This document shows, one piece after another, positions 8,811-17,883 of a DNA stretch of 48,840 nucleotides. Every line of letters begins with the position of its first letter. Within the stretch, counting starts at the first letter, position 1. This stretch comes from Candidatus Pelagibacterales bacterium (GTDB lineage: Bacteria > Pseudomonadota > Alphaproteobacteria > TMED109). The stretch is taken from NCBI GenBank assembly GCA_002684605.1, contig NYVM01000061.1, positions 1 through 48,840 of the forward strand, in the 5' to 3' direction. Made by a program: the position numbers and the translations under genes. The notes under the pieces were generated by a model that ran no database searches, had not been told where the DNA came from, and saw only the letters and a list, made by a program, of their open reading frames with translations.

Positions 8811-9750
8811 AAGGGCAGAAAATAAAATTCTTTTTACTTTAAAAATTTTAGCAGGTTTTTTATTATTATTAATTTTTATACAAATTTCTTTAGGGTCAGC
8901 TGTGCGTTTAACAGGTTCAGGTTTATCCTGTCCGGATTGGCCTTTATGTTATGGGTTATGGTTTCCTGATCAAGATAAACTTTCAAAAATCACAGATGTA
9001 AACTATGAATTTTATCAAATAATGCTTGAGTGGATACATAGGTTTAATGCAGCTATATTTATTGCACCAGTAACTTTATTGCTTTTCTTTGTAGGACTCA
9101 AAGCTATAAAGAAAAGAAAAATTAGAACTATTTTATATTCAATAATGATTGTGTTAGCTATGCAAGGTTTAATGGGAGGTTTTACAGTTTTTGATAAAAA
9201 CTCTCCATGGAGTGTAGCAGCACATTTAGGATTCGCACTGGGTTTAATGTTTCTTGTTATAAAAATATTTCTAGTATCATTAAGGCTAAAATCAATAAAA
9301 CCTTTACCAAATAAAAATAAAAAAATTTTTATTCTATATATAACTATAATAATAGTATTAGCGACTATGCTAATGGGAGCTATAGTTTCAAAAAGTGGAT
9401 CATCTTTAGCATGTGATTTATGGCCGCAATGTTCCAGTGATGGTGATAGTTTATTACAATACAATAAAATAATACATATTAGTCACAGATTTTTAGCTTT
9501 CATATCAGCTATATTTATAGTTTTAGTAGTATATAATTATAATCAAATTATAAAATATAAAATTATTTCTAATATTAGAAATATTTTAATATTACTAACA
9601 ACACTTCAAATTTTATTGGGAGCCACAGTAATATTTACAGAATTAAATTTATTTATTGCGATGCTTCATCAATCTATAGCTGTGTTAATATTTATCGTGC
9701 TTTCTTTTTTATTTTGGTTTACTTTACAAAGCAATTTTGAAGATAACTAG
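8800..9750 (+). CDS. ctaA: Heme A synthase (CtaA/COX15)
   Basis: Integral membrane enzyme that converts heme O to heme A by oxidising the C8 methyl group, completing the pathway begun by CtaB. 316 residues with eight predicted helices in two pseudo-symmetric halves. Conserved histidines lie in EWIHRFNA, AHLGFALG, ISHRFLAF and LHQSIAV. The conserved blocks GSAVRLTGSGLSCPDWPLCYG and its second-half counterpart with KSGSSLACDLWPQC carry the cysteine pairs seen in type 2 (alphaproteobacterial and mitochondrial) enzymes. It is last in the oxidase block, 36 bases before the thrC start chosen here. Confidence 0.97.
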   Translation: MLIKRAENKILFTLKILAGFLLLLIFIQISLGSAVRLTGSGLSCPDWPLCYGLWFPDQDKLSKITDVNYEFYQIMLEWIHRFNAAIFIAPVTLLLFFVGLKAIKKRKIRTILYSIMIVLAMQGLMGGFTVFDKNSPWSVAAHLGFALGLMFLVIKIFLVSLRLKSIKPLPNKNKKIFILYITIIIVLATMLMGAIVSKSGSSLACDLWPQCSSDGDSLLQYNKIIHISHRFLAFISAIFIVLVVYNYNQIIKYKIISNIRNILILLTTLQILLGATVIFTELNLFIAMLHQSIAVLIFIVLSFLFWFTLQSNFEDN

Positions 9751-9786
9751 CTTAAGTAAATAAAATATTTATATTTGGATAAAATC

Positions 9787-11190
9787 TTGCATTATATTTC
9801 TACAAGAAGTCATAATACTAAATCTACTAGTAATTTTAGCAGTGTTATTATGGAAGGGTTAGCTCCAGATGGAGGACTATATATACCCAAAAATTTTCCA
9901 AAATTTTCTTCTTTAGAATTAGAGAATATGATTCATATGAGTTATGAAGAATTATGTGTAGAGGTAATATTTAAATATTGTGGTACATGCCTTACTAAAG
10001 AGGAAATTAAAATAATAGCTCTGGATTCATATAAAAATTTTGGTACCAATGATATTGCTCCTATTATTAAAGTTACCGATAATATTAATATCTTAGAATT
10101 ATTTCATGGCCCTACATTAGCATTTAAAGATTTTGCACTTCAGTTTTTGAGTAGAGTTTTTAATATTCTTTTAGAGCGCGAAGGTAAAAAAATTACAATT
10201 ATTGGAGCTACATCAGGAGATACAGGTTCTGCGGCCATCGAGGCATTCAAAAACAATAGTCTTGCTAATATAATAATTTTGCACCCAGAAGGTAAAGTAA
10301 GTGATTTTCAAAGAAAGCAAATGACAACAGTTGATGCAGGAAATATATATAACATAGCTATAGATGGAAATTTTGATGACTGTCAGGCATTAGTTAAAAA
10401 TCTTTTGGTTGATAAGGACTTTAATAATAAACATAACTTAGCATCTATTAATTCAATTAACTGGGGTAGAGTCTTAGCCCAAGTTGTTTACTATTTTTAT
10501 TCTGCCTTTAAAGTAATGAAGGGAAAAGATAATAAGTCAGTTAATTTTTCAGTACCAACAGGCAATTTTGGTGATGCATACGCTGGATATGTTGCAAAAA
10601 AAATGGGTTTACCCATAGAAAAAATTATTATAGCTACAAATAGTAATGATATTTTATCAAACTTTTTTAAAAATGGTATTTATAAAATATCAAAAGTAAT
10701 TCCTACTATTAGTCCTTCCATGGATATACAATTAGCTAGCAATTTTGAAAGACTATTATATGAAATATTAGATCATGATCCAAGTTTAGTAAGAGATTAT
10801 ATGAAAACATTAAGTAATATTGGTTCATTTAAAATAAGTAATGAAAAATTAAAGACTTTAAATGAGACTTTTATTGGTTTAGGTGTGAGTGATGAAGCTA
10901 CAATAGAGAGGATTAAATCTACTTATAATAATAGTTTAGTAATAGACCCACATACATCGGTTGGTTTAGAGGCTGCATATAATTATAACTATTCCTTAAA
11001 AGGGCCCTGCATAGTTTTATCTACAGCTCATCCTGTTAAGTTTGCAGGTGCAGTTAGTAGCGCAATAAACTTTAATTCAGATTTGCCAGAAAAATATAAG
11101 AATATATTTTCTTTAAATGAAAAGTATCATTCATTAAAAAATAATTTAGATACCATTAAGAATTTTATAGATTCAACATCAAATGTATAG
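9787..11190 (+). CDS. thrC: Threonine synthase
   Basis: PLP-dependent conversion of O-phosphohomoserine to threonine, using the product of ThrB encoded further right. About 467 residues. The PLP lysine lies in LAFKDFALQF, the phosphate-binding loop in GATSGDTGSAA, and SINWGRVLAQ and PTGNFGDAYAGY are strong threonine-synthase blocks. I choose the TTG at 9787, which gives MHYISTRS, the usual alphaproteobacterial N-terminus, and has GGA 7 bases upstream. A TTG at 9775 would add four residues but lacks a ribosome site. No threonine gene lies beside it; it trails the oxidase operon. Confidence 0.96.
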   Translation: MHYISTRSHNTKSTSNFSSVIMEGLAPDGGLYIPKNFPKFSSLELENMIHMSYEELCVEVIFKYCGTCLTKEEIKIIALDSYKNFGTNDIAPIIKVTDNINILELFHGPTLAFKDFALQFLSRVFNILLEREGKKITIIGATSGDTGSAAIEAFKNNSLANIIILHPEGKVSDFQRKQMTTVDAGNIYNIAIDGNFDDCQALVKNLLVDKDFNNKHNLASINSINWGRVLAQVVYYFYSAFKVMKGKDNKSVNFSVPTGNFGDAYAGYVAKKMGLPIEKIIIATNSNDILSNFFKNGIYKISKVIPTISPSMDIQLASNFERLLYEILDHDPSLVRDYMKTLSNIGSFKISNEKLKTLNETFIGLGVSDEATIERIKSTYNNSLVIDPHTSVGLEAAYNYNYSLKGPCIVLSTAHPVKFAGAVSSAINFNSDLPEKYKNIFSLNEKYHSLKNNLDTIKNFIDSTSNV

Positions 11191-11222
11191 CAATATAATT
11201 ACAAAAAGAGAAGATATCTATT

Positions 11223-11870
11223 GTGTCTAATTATAAACTTAGATCAGTAAAAACGAAATCTTTTAAAGGTAATCGCTTAAAGAAAATTGCATTTGCATTA
11301 AAAGGTTATTTTCCTCACAATTATATAGAAAGCCAAAGAGTTATCATAAGGCATCCTAAAAGGCGAGACTGGAAAGCTTGGGTGAATTTACGCAGAGAAT
11401 CATATGGTTTCTTACAAAAATGGGAACCTTATTGGGCTCTAAATCAGTGTAATAAGAGCAACTATATGAGGCAATTAAAATTACAGAGAACTAAGGCTGC
11501 TTATGACCAAGCTTATTCTTTTTTATGTTTTGAAAAACATTATAAAGTTTTATTAGGAGGTATTAACATATCTAATATTCAGCGAGGAGTTATACAGACT
11601 TGTAATATTGGGTATTGGTTAGGTGAAAAAAATACAGGCAAAGGTTATATGCAAGAGTCTATAAAAGCATTAATACCGTATATATACGAGCAATTAAAAA
11701 TTCATAGAATACAAGCATTCACATTAGAAGACAATATTTCATCAAGGAAGCTAATTGAGAAGGTTAATTTTAAAAAAGAAGGAGTTTTAAGAGAGGCAAT
11801 GCAAATTAATAACGAGTGGAGAGACCATGTAATATACTCCTTATTATTAGATGATACTAAAAATAATTAA
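11223..11870 (+). CDS. rimJ: GNAT acetyltransferase, RimJ-like
   Basis: 215-residue GCN5-related N-acetyltransferase of the RimJ/RimL group that acetylates protein N-termini, in the type case ribosomal protein S5. Features are RVIIRHPKRRDWKAWVNLR at the N-terminal side, the acetyl-CoA loop in GEKNTGKGYMQESI near residue 140, and IHRIQAFTLEDNISSRKLIEKVNFKKEG, the diagnostic C-terminal block. Start is GTG at 11223 after purine-rich AAGAGAAG. A rimJ-like gene follows thrC in many alphaproteobacteria, often with an M16 peptidase between them that is not present here. The true substrate is unproven. Confidence 0.88.
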   Translation: MSNYKLRSVKTKSFKGNRLKKIAFALKGYFPHNYIESQRVIIRHPKRRDWKAWVNLRRESYGFLQKWEPYWALNQCNKSNYMRQLKLQRTKAAYDQAYSFLCFEKHYKVLLGGINISNIQRGVIQTCNIGYWLGEKNTGKGYMQESIKALIPYIYEQLKIHRIQAFTLEDNISSRKLIEKVNFKKEGVLREAMQINNEWRDHVIYSLLLDDTKNN

Positions 11871-11898
11871 TTTAATTTCTCTTGATATATATAAAATT

Positions 11899-13941
11899 AT
11901 GCAAAAAATATTATATTTTTTAATATTACTAATCCTTTTTTTTAATGTAAACAGATCTTCTTCAGAAGAATATAATACATTTAAAATGGATATGGTTGAT
12001 GTAAAATTTATTTCCTCAATCAGCAAAATTGATAATAGTGATATTTTAATTGGTTTAGAATTTAAATTAGAACCTGGCTGGAAGATATATTGGAGACAGC
12101 CCGGAGATTCTGGCTTACCACCAGAATTAGACTTTAGTTCATCAAAAAACCTAAATTCTTATGAAATCAAATGGCCTTATCCTATAAAAGAACTAGAAGC
12201 AGCGAATATATTAACAAATATATATAAAGATAATGTTATTATTCCAATAAAGATATCAGTTATAGATAAAAGTAAAACTTTATATTTAGATGCAGCCTTA
12301 AGTTTTCAAGTTTGTAAAGATATTTGTATTCCATTAGAAACTTCTTTATTTTTAAAACTTTACCCGGGTAAATCAGAGCCCACTAATAATTTACATCGTA
12401 TTGAATTGGCTCTTTCTAAAGTTCCAAAAGATTATAGTAAAAGTGGTATAAAAAATATAAGTATTAGCAAAAAATCTCAAAAAAAATTAATTCTTGATGT
12501 TGAAAATTCTATAGATTTTCCAATTGGAGAATTAGATATTTTTTTAGAAAATAAAACTGATTATATCAAAATAATAAAAATTAATATTTTAGAAAATTTT
12601 AAGAAAAATATTCAAGCAGAATTAATTTTAGAAAACGAAATTAATAATTATAAGAATATTAATATTACTTTAGTAAAAGGAAACTTAGTAGCTTTTGCAG
12701 ACTTTATTAATATTAATAATTCTGATCGTAATAACATTTTATTAATATTACTTATGGCATTTATAGGAGGGTTCATTTTAAATTTTATGCCTTGTGTCCT
12801 CCCAGTACTTTCATTAAAGATTTCTAGAGTTTTATCGACCAAAGATAAGTCTCATTCTAGTGTTAGGTTTAATTTTTTATTAACTACGCTAGGAATTATT
12901 ACTTCTTTTATTTTTTTAGCTATTATAACAGTATTCCTTAAAAATATTACTGGAGAAATAGGCTGGGGAATTCAGTTTCAACAACCTGTATTTTTATTTT
13001 TCTTAATATTTGTTCTTATATTGTTTTCTTTAAATTTATTTAATTTATTAGCAATAAATTTGCCAGGTAAGTTAACTAATAATATTAGCACTTATATTCA
13101 AAATAAAAAACATGGCATAGCCTTCTTTGAGGGAGCATTTGCAACATTATTAGCTACGCCATGTTCTGCACCTTTTTTAGGGTCAGCAGTAAGCTTTGCC
13201 TTATCTTCTAGTTTTTATATAACATTATCTATTTTTATAGTTTTAGGATTAGGTATGTCGTTTCCATATATACTTTTTATAATTTTTCCTTCTTTTACGA
13301 AGTTTCTTCCAAGGCCTGGTGTATGGATGGTTTATTTGAAATATGTGCTAGGAGTGGGTGTAATGTTAACGGCATTATGGTTATGCTATGTTTGCATAAT
13401 GATTATAGGTTTTAGTATATTTGGTACGGTTATTTTATCACTTATATTGCTTATTTTATTGTTAAATAAGAAAGTTTATAAAAATAAGTATGGGATATTA
13501 ATAATATTATTACTAATTATGGGATCCTATTATTTATATCATGACAAAGTACTAGATAAATATAGTTTATTTTCTAATAATAATTCTGAATGGGAAAGCT
13601 ATAATAGTGAGTCATTATTAAATCATATTAGTAATGGTAAAACTGTATTTATAGATATCACGGCGGACTGGTGTGTTACATGTAAGGTAAACAAATTATT
13701 AGTATTAAATAGTAAAGAATTTCGAAATATAATTAATAATAATAATATTATTCTTATGAGAGGAGATTGGACAAAGCCTGATAATGAAATAACTAGTCTT
13801 TTGCAGGATTCTGATAGGTATGGCATACCATTTAATGCCTTATATAGCCTTAAATATCCAAAAGGTTATATATTTTCTGAACTGTTAACTTTAACAGAAG
13901 TTAAAGATGCCATTCTTATGCATAATAGCTATGCAAAGTAA
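11899..13941 (+). CDS. dsbD: DsbD/ScsB-like thiol:disulfide interchange protein
   Basis: Transmembrane reductant conduit that moves electrons from cytoplasmic thioredoxin to periplasmic thiol proteins. About 680 residues: signal peptide (1-20), periplasmic immunoglobulin-like N-domain with C139-x3-C143, an eight-helix core with C299 (FMPCVLP) and C422 (TPCSAPF), and a C-terminal thioredoxin domain with C592-VT-C595. All three cysteine pairs are intact. I choose ATG 11899, because MQKILYFLILLILFF makes a normal signal peptide. The open frame could begin at 11851 inside rimJ, but that adds a second hydrophobic stretch. Partners could be the DsbA-like protein at 22618-23211 or the oxidase copper chaperones (inference). 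Confidence 0.9.
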   Translation: MQKILYFLILLILFFNVNRSSSEEYNTFKMDMVDVKFISSISKIDNSDILIGLEFKLEPGWKIYWRQPGDSGLPPELDFSSSKNLNSYEIKWPYPIKELEAANILTNIYKDNVIIPIKISVIDKSKTLYLDAALSFQVCKDICIPLETSLFLKLYPGKSEPTNNLHRIELALSKVPKDYSKSGIKNISISKKSQKKLILDVENSIDFPIGELDIFLENKTDYIKIIKINILENFKKNIQAELILENEINNYKNINITLVKGNLVAFADFININNSDRNNILLILLMAFIGGFILNFMPCVLPVLSLKISRVLSTKDKSHSSVRFNFLLTTLGIITSFIFLAIITVFLKNITGEIGWGIQFQQPVFLFFLIFVLILFSLNLFNLLAINLPGKLTNNISTYIQNKKHGIAFFEGAFATLLATPCSAPFLGSAVSFALSSSFYITLSIFIVLGLGMSFPYILFIIFPSFTKFLPRPGVWMVYLKYVLGVGVMLTALWLCYVCIMIIGFSIFGTVILSLILLILLLNKKVYKNKYGILIILLLIMGSYYLYHDKVLDKYSLFSNNNSEWESYNSESLLNHISNGKTVFIDITADWCVTCKVNKLLVLNSKEFRNIINNNNIILMRGDWTKPDNEITSLLQDSDRYGIPFNALYSLKYPKGYIFSELLTLTEVKDAILMHNSYAK

Positions 13942-14013
13942 TTATAAATATAATTGGATAATTATTAAAATATTAAGTAAAATAGCTAAATATTAATTAT
14001 TGGAGAAGGCTTA

Positions 14014-14499
14014 ATGGCTATTAAAGTAGGCGATAAAATACCAGATGCAACATTAAAATGTATTGGACCCGATGGAATTATAAATATAGAAGTAGGAAAA
14101 TATTTTGCTAATAAAAAAATTGTTTTATTTTCTGTGCCTGGAGCTTTTACTCCTACTTGCTCTGCTAAACATTTACCCGGTTTTGTGGAGTACTATTCTG
14201 ATATATTGAGTAAAGGTGTCGACGAAATAATATGTATTTCTGTTAATGACCCTTTTGTAATGAATGCATGGGAAAAAGATCAAAACTCTAAAGGGAAAGT
14301 AACACTTTTAGCTGATGGAAATGGCGATTTTACAGAGGCTTTGGGTTTATCATTTGATGGTTCTGGTTTTGGCTTAGGAAAAAGAGGGCAAAGATTTGTA
14401 ATTATAATTGATAATGGAACTATTGTGCACTTAGCAATAGAGAAAGCAGGGTCATTTGAAGTATCTAGTGCAGAGAGTGTCTTAAAGGCTTTAGATTAA
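14014..14499 (+). CDS. Peroxiredoxin, Prx5 / type II subfamily
   Basis: 161-residue thiol peroxidase. The peroxidatic cysteine is C49 in VPGAFTPTCSAKHLPGF, the exact signature of the Prx5 (AhpC/TSA type II) subgroup. Other cysteines exist (C16 and one near 73) but none is placed as a standard resolving cysteine, so a 1-Cys mechanism using glutathione or glutaredoxin is likely. Ribosome site GGAGAAGG precedes the ATG. The gene ends the rightward run that began at coxB, and its last 4 bases overlap the end of the convergent rnhA. A peroxidase beside respiratory genes fits oxidative-stress defence. Confidence 0.93.
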   Translation: MAIKVGDKIPDATLKCIGPDGIINIEVGKYFANKKIVLFSVPGAFTPTCSAKHLPGFVEYYSDILSKGVDEIICISVNDPFVMNAWEKDQNSKGKVTLLADGNGDFTEALGLSFDGSGFGLGKRGQRFVIIIDNGTIVHLAIEKAGSFEVSSAESVLKALD

Positions 14500-14936
14500 T
14501 CATTCTTTATAGCAGATGTTGCAAGTTCATCAGCTATATCATTCTCAATGTTGCCTGAATGACCTTTTACCCATTTCCAATCAACATCAAGGTTTTTAGT
14601 TAGAATATCTAATTCTTGCCATAAATCTTTATTTTTTACATCTTTCTTTTGGCTATTTTTCCAATTATTAATTTTCCAGTTGTGTATCCAAGAAGTGATG
14701 CCATTTTTTACATATTTACTATCAGTATAAATAATAATTTTAATTTTTAAATTAATACTTTTTAAAGCATTAATTACAGCTAGCATTTCCATTCTATTAT
14801 TAGTTGTATTAGGCTCATAACCACTCAATTTTTGCGTTAGATCAGGATACTTGATTAATGCACCCCAACCACCTGGTCCCGGGTTACCAGAGCATGCTCC
14901 ATCGGTCCAAATATTTATATATGTATTATTATTCAT
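14496..14936 (-). CDS. rnhA: Ribonuclease HI
   Basis: Cuts the RNA strand of RNA-DNA hybrids, removing primers and R-loops. 146 residues. The DEDD catalytic set is present: Asp12 in WTDGACSGNPGPGGWG, Glu in NNRMEMLAV, Asp in IYTDSKYV, and Asp in NDIADELA; the basic protrusion WIHNWKINNWKNSQKK and the VKGHSG histidine loop are also there. It starts immediately after the thrB stop, without any spacer, so the two form an operon. That thrB-rnhA pairing is common in alphaproteobacteria. The 3' end overlaps the peroxiredoxin gene. Confidence 0.97.
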   Translation of the reverse strand: MNNNTYINIWTDGACSGNPGPGGWGALIKYPDLTQKLSGYEPNTTNNRMEMLAVINALKSINLKIKIIIYTDSKYVKNGITSWIHNWKINNWKNSQKKDVKNKDLWQELDILTKNLDVDWKWVKGHSGNIENDIADELATSAIKND

Positions 14937-15908
14937 CTAAATTATCTGCTCAAAGTTAATAGTGTTCTTATCAAAATAAAGTAATTTATGTATATATTCA
15001 TTAGGATCTTTTGTTAAAACTTTTTTTGAATCTTTTTGAGATTTTTTGTCTATTAGCCTTGTTAGAAAAAATCTAATGCAATACATTTTGCAAACAATAT
15101 TAAGAGATATTAGCTCATTATATGATACATTCCTAATTTTATGATAGCTACTCAATAGCATTCTAACTTTTTTAATATCTAGTTCTACTGTCTTGTCATT
15201 TTTAGAAGTAAAACACCAGGATATTATTACTATTGCAATATCTGATATTAGATAGTCATTACTTGCGTAATAAAAATCAATAAAACCGCTTATTTTACCT
15301 TTATAGAATAATACGTTATCAGGAAATAAATCTCCATGTATAATTCCAGTAGGAAGGTTTGTTTTAATAAGTTTTGTATATTCAAAAAGCGTATTATTAA
15401 ATATATTAATTAAATTAGAGTTATAATTAGATATAATATTTAAATGGTCATTAATTGTAGAGTTGTAAAATTTTTTATTAAACCGTTTTTCTATAGTATG
15501 AGGAAATATTAACGTAATAGTGTGTAATTGAGCTATACTTTGAGCTAAATAATTTAAGTGAGTTATCCTATGTCTAGATATAGATTTGCCTTTTATAAAT
15601 GATACTAATGAAGAGGGTTTATTATTTAAGTAACTTACTAAGTTGTTATTTTTATTAGTAATTGGGCAGGGGCATTTCAAACCTGATCTATTTAAAAATA
15701 GCATTAAGTCTAAAAAAATTTGAAGATTCTTCGCAACGTATTTATCGTCAAAGATAGTAAATATATACTTATTACTTATAGTAGATATAATATAGTTACT
15801 ATTCTGAATACCTTCGTATATTGGAGTAAAGCTAATATAATCTAAAAGTTCATAATTAAATGAAATATTCTTGATGTCATCTTCATTAAGTTCTGTTAAA
15901 TATGCCAT
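14937..15908 (-). CDS. thrB: Homoserine kinase (choline-kinase-like fold)
   Basis: Phosphorylates homoserine to supply ThrC. 323 residues of the aminoglycoside-phosphotransferase superfamily, the alternative ThrB type found in alphaproteobacteria and pseudomonads. The N-terminus MAYLTELNEDDIKNI, the nucleotide-lid region (GIQNSNYII), the catalytic Brenner motif GIIHGDLFPDNVLF near residue 190, and GFIDFYYA, the metal-binding Asp, are all present. It starts a two-gene leftward unit with rnhA. In related genomes ispH often lies upstream; here the upstream neighbour is instead a divergent lipoprotein gene 61 bases away. Confidence 0.93.
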   Translation of the reverse strand: MAYLTELNEDDIKNISFNYELLDYISFTPIYEGIQNSNYIISTISNKYIFTIFDDKYVAKNLQIFLDLMLFLNRSGLKCPCPITNKNNNLVSYLNNKPSSLVSFIKGKSISRHRITHLNYLAQSIAQLHTITLIFPHTIEKRFNKKFYNSTINDHLNIISNYNSNLINIFNNTLFEYTKLIKTNLPTGIIHGDLFPDNVLFYKGKISGFIDFYYASNDYLISDIAIVIISWCFTSKNDKTVELDIKKVRMLLSSYHKIRNVSYNELISLNIVCKMYCIRFFLTRLIDKKSQKDSKKVLTKDPNEYIHKLLYFDKNTINFEQII

Positions 15909-15969
15909 ATAATATTATTACTATATAAATTTTGATTTAGGTATATTTAATATAAAATAAAGGTTCATA

Positions 15970-16503
15970 ATGTTCTTATATAAATTTAAAATAAAAATTT
16001 CTTTTTTATCCGCTACTTTGATCATCTTATCTGGTTGTGGACTTTCAGGAAACAAAGTAGCAGAATTATATGACGATGCTCTAGCTGATGAATATGAATA
16101 TGAAATAGCATGTCCAACTGTTAAGTATATTTCAAGTATGGATAAAATAAAACCTACAAAAGAAAATAATTATGAAGCTAGTTTTTACGAAGTTAAATGG
16201 AAATGTTATTCATATAGTAAAAATGAAAAAGTATTCCTAGAAAAGAACATTGATTTAGCTATAAAATATCAAATAGACTATAAAGATAGTAACGAAATAT
16301 TTAAAGAAGAAAAGTTTAGCCTAATACTAGCCTTATTAAACGATAAAGATGAAATAATTGTTAAAAATAAGTTTAATAGATTCTTTTTAAATAATACTAA
16401 TTCTCAAATAATTAATGATACAAATGGCATTATAAGTATAAAGTTCGAAGAGGAACATAAAGATATGTCTGAATATATATTGCTTCTAGGTATAATGCGA
16501 TAA
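15970..16503 (+). CDS. Conserved hypothetical lipoprotein
   Basis: 177 residues with a clear lipoprotein signal peptide: positively charged start, hydrophobic core FLSATLIIL and lipobox LSGC with Cys near residue 23. The mature part begins with a short linker, then ACPTVKYI, a second conserved-looking Cys (KWKCYSYS) and a beta-rich segment ending SEYILLLGI. The CPxV start, the paired Cys and the K-x-x-F near the end recall a lipoprotein family of unknown function that is widespread in alphaproteobacteria; that match is from memory and needs a profile search. It has its own promoter region of only 61 bases, shared with thrB, and converges on atpF with a 6-base gap. Confidence 0.75.
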   Translation: MFLYKFKIKISFLSATLIILSGCGLSGNKVAELYDDALADEYEYEIACPTVKYISSMDKIKPTKENNYEASFYEVKWKCYSYSKNEKVFLEKNIDLAIKYQIDYKDSNEIFKEEKFSLILALLNDKDEIIVKNKFNRFFLNNTNSQIINDTNGIISIKFEEEHKDMSEYILLLGIMR

Positions 16504-16509
16504 TAGTAT

Positions 16510-17019
16510 TTATTTTGTGGATGTCAGAGCAGAAGGTATATTTTTAACAAATTCATCAAATATATTGTTTGATTTATCATTATTAAATTCTGTAACAGCC
16601 ACTTCCTCTACAGACCTTAATGTTATGTCTGTAATTTTATTTTTTATGTTATTTACTGCTTCAATATGCATATATTCTATTTCCTTATCTGCAGATATGT
16701 TTTTTCTATCTATTTCTTTTTTTATATTTTCTAAATATAATTTTGCATTATCAATCGCTTGCTGTTTTTGTTTTGCTACTTGCTCTAAAGCTTTAGATTT
16801 GTGATTCACAAGAGCTTCTTGGCTATCCTTAAGTAAATTTTGAGCTTCATTAAGAGTATTTTCTGAAATATTAATTTTATCTTTAATAACATTAGATCTT
16901 GCATCTAATGCTGCATTTGTTGCTTTTATAGCTTTTTTTCCAACCACAAGTACAAATATTATAAAGGCTATTAATACCCAAAACTTTTCATCTAATGTTA
17001 TACCCATAAACTCAGTCAT
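16510..17019 (-). CDS. atpF: F0F1 ATP synthase subunit b
   Basis: Peripheral stalk subunit linking F0 to F1. 169 residues: one N-terminal membrane helix (about 11-28) followed by a long charged coiled-coil region rich in Lys, Glu, Asn and Ala. It is the fourth structural gene of the leftward F0 operon and overlaps the end of the b' gene by 8 bases. Sequence conservation in this family is low, so the call relies on topology, length and its place after atpE and atpF'. F1 genes are not in the window, as expected in alphaproteobacteria where F0 and F1 operons are apart. Confidence 0.92.
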   Translation of the reverse strand: MTEFMGITLDEKFWVLIAFIIFVLVVGKKAIKATNAALDARSNVIKDKINISENTLNEAQNLLKDSQEALVNHKSKALEQVAKQKQQAIDNAKLYLENIKKEIDRKNISADKEIEYMHIEAVNNIKNKITDITLRSVEEVAVTEFNNDKSNNIFDEFVKNIPSALTSTK

Positions 17020-17596
17020 TTTTATAACTTTCAGAATGTTTACTAATTATATTTTTTAAAGTATTAGTATTTGGCTTTGTATAATATATTTTTTCTACAA
17101 TATTATTTGCTGCGTCATTAGCTATTTTTTCAATATTTTTATTAAAACTTTTTATCTCTTCATTAAGCTTAACTTTTTCTTCTTTTATTGTTGTATTTAT
17201 ATTATTTTGGCACTCTATAAGCTTCTTTTCAGCTTCTGCAACACTTTTCTGAGAGATTTCACTTACAATTAATTTGATTTGTTCGTTAGTTTCTTTAATA
17301 GCTAGTTGATGTTCTTTGTTTAATTCATCAATTTTGTTTCTTATTTCTTCAGCTTTATTTAAGTTATTCATTATTTTCATATCTCTATTAGATATTATTT
17401 CTGAAATTCTAGGAAGAGCCATATATCTCATAGTTAAATAGAGTATCGGAAATATTATGAATAACCATACTAATTGAGGCATAAAATCTGGAATAACCAT
17501 TTGAGGCATTCCTCCGCCTCCTTCAGCCATAGAAGGGTAAGTGTATAATAGTGCACAAAATATTATTAATATTTCTATACTTTTTCTACGTATCAT
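17012..17596 (-). CDS. atpG: F0F1 ATP synthase subunit b'
   Basis: Second, diverged b-type stalk subunit that forms a heterodimer with b in alphaproteobacteria, cyanobacteria and plastids. 194 residues. The N-terminus looks like a cleavable or uncleaved hydrophobic segment ending SMAEGGGGMPQM, followed by FMPQLVWLFIIFPILYLTMRYMALPRI, the typical b' membrane helix and exit motif, and then a long charged coiled coil. The EGGGMPQ stretch before the helix is a b' hallmark. It lies 35 bases after atpE and overlaps atpF. Confidence 0.92.
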   Translation of the reverse strand: MIRRKSIEILIIFCALLYTYPSMAEGGGGMPQMVIPDFMPQLVWLFIIFPILYLTMRYMALPRISEIISNRDMKIMNNLNKAEEIRNKIDELNKEHQLAIKETNEQIKLIVSEISQKSVAEAEKKLIECQNNINTTIKEEKVKLNEEIKSFNKNIEKIANDAANNIVEKIYYTKPNTNTLKNIISKHSESYKND

Positions 17597-17631
17597 TCTC
17601 TTAGCCTTCTATTAATTACAGATTTATTCGT

Positions 17632-17856
17632 TTAGCTGAACATTATTAGGAATGCCATAACCAAGGCATAAAGCGCTACAGCTTCTGTTAATGCAAATCC
17701 AAGCAATACATTACCAAATACTTGCTTAGAAGCACCAGGGTTTCTCATAGATCCAGCAATATATTGAGCAAATATATTACCAATTCCAATTCCTGCTCCT
17801 GCTAAACTTATTGTAGCTAATCCAGCTCCTATTAATTTTGCTGCTTCTACATCCAT
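17632..17856 (-). CDS. atpE: F0F1 ATP synthase subunit c
   Basis: 74-residue proteolipid, two membrane helices, which forms the rotating c-ring. Helix 1 carries the glycine-rich packing motif GAGIGIGN, the polar loop is RNPGASKQ, and helix 2 has the proton-carrying Glu in [11 protein letters not shown]. Glu with no sodium-site Ser/Thr cluster indicates a proton-driven ring (inference). Ribosome site GGAG lies just upstream. It is 27 bases after atpB, matching the order a-c-b'-b. Confidence 0.98.
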   Translation of the reverse strand: MDVEAAKLIGAGLATISLAGAGIGIGNIFAQYIAGSMRNPGASKQVFGNVLLGFALTEAVALYALVMAFLIMFS

Positions 17857-17883
17857 GTTAATTCTCCTTTTTTATTATTATTA

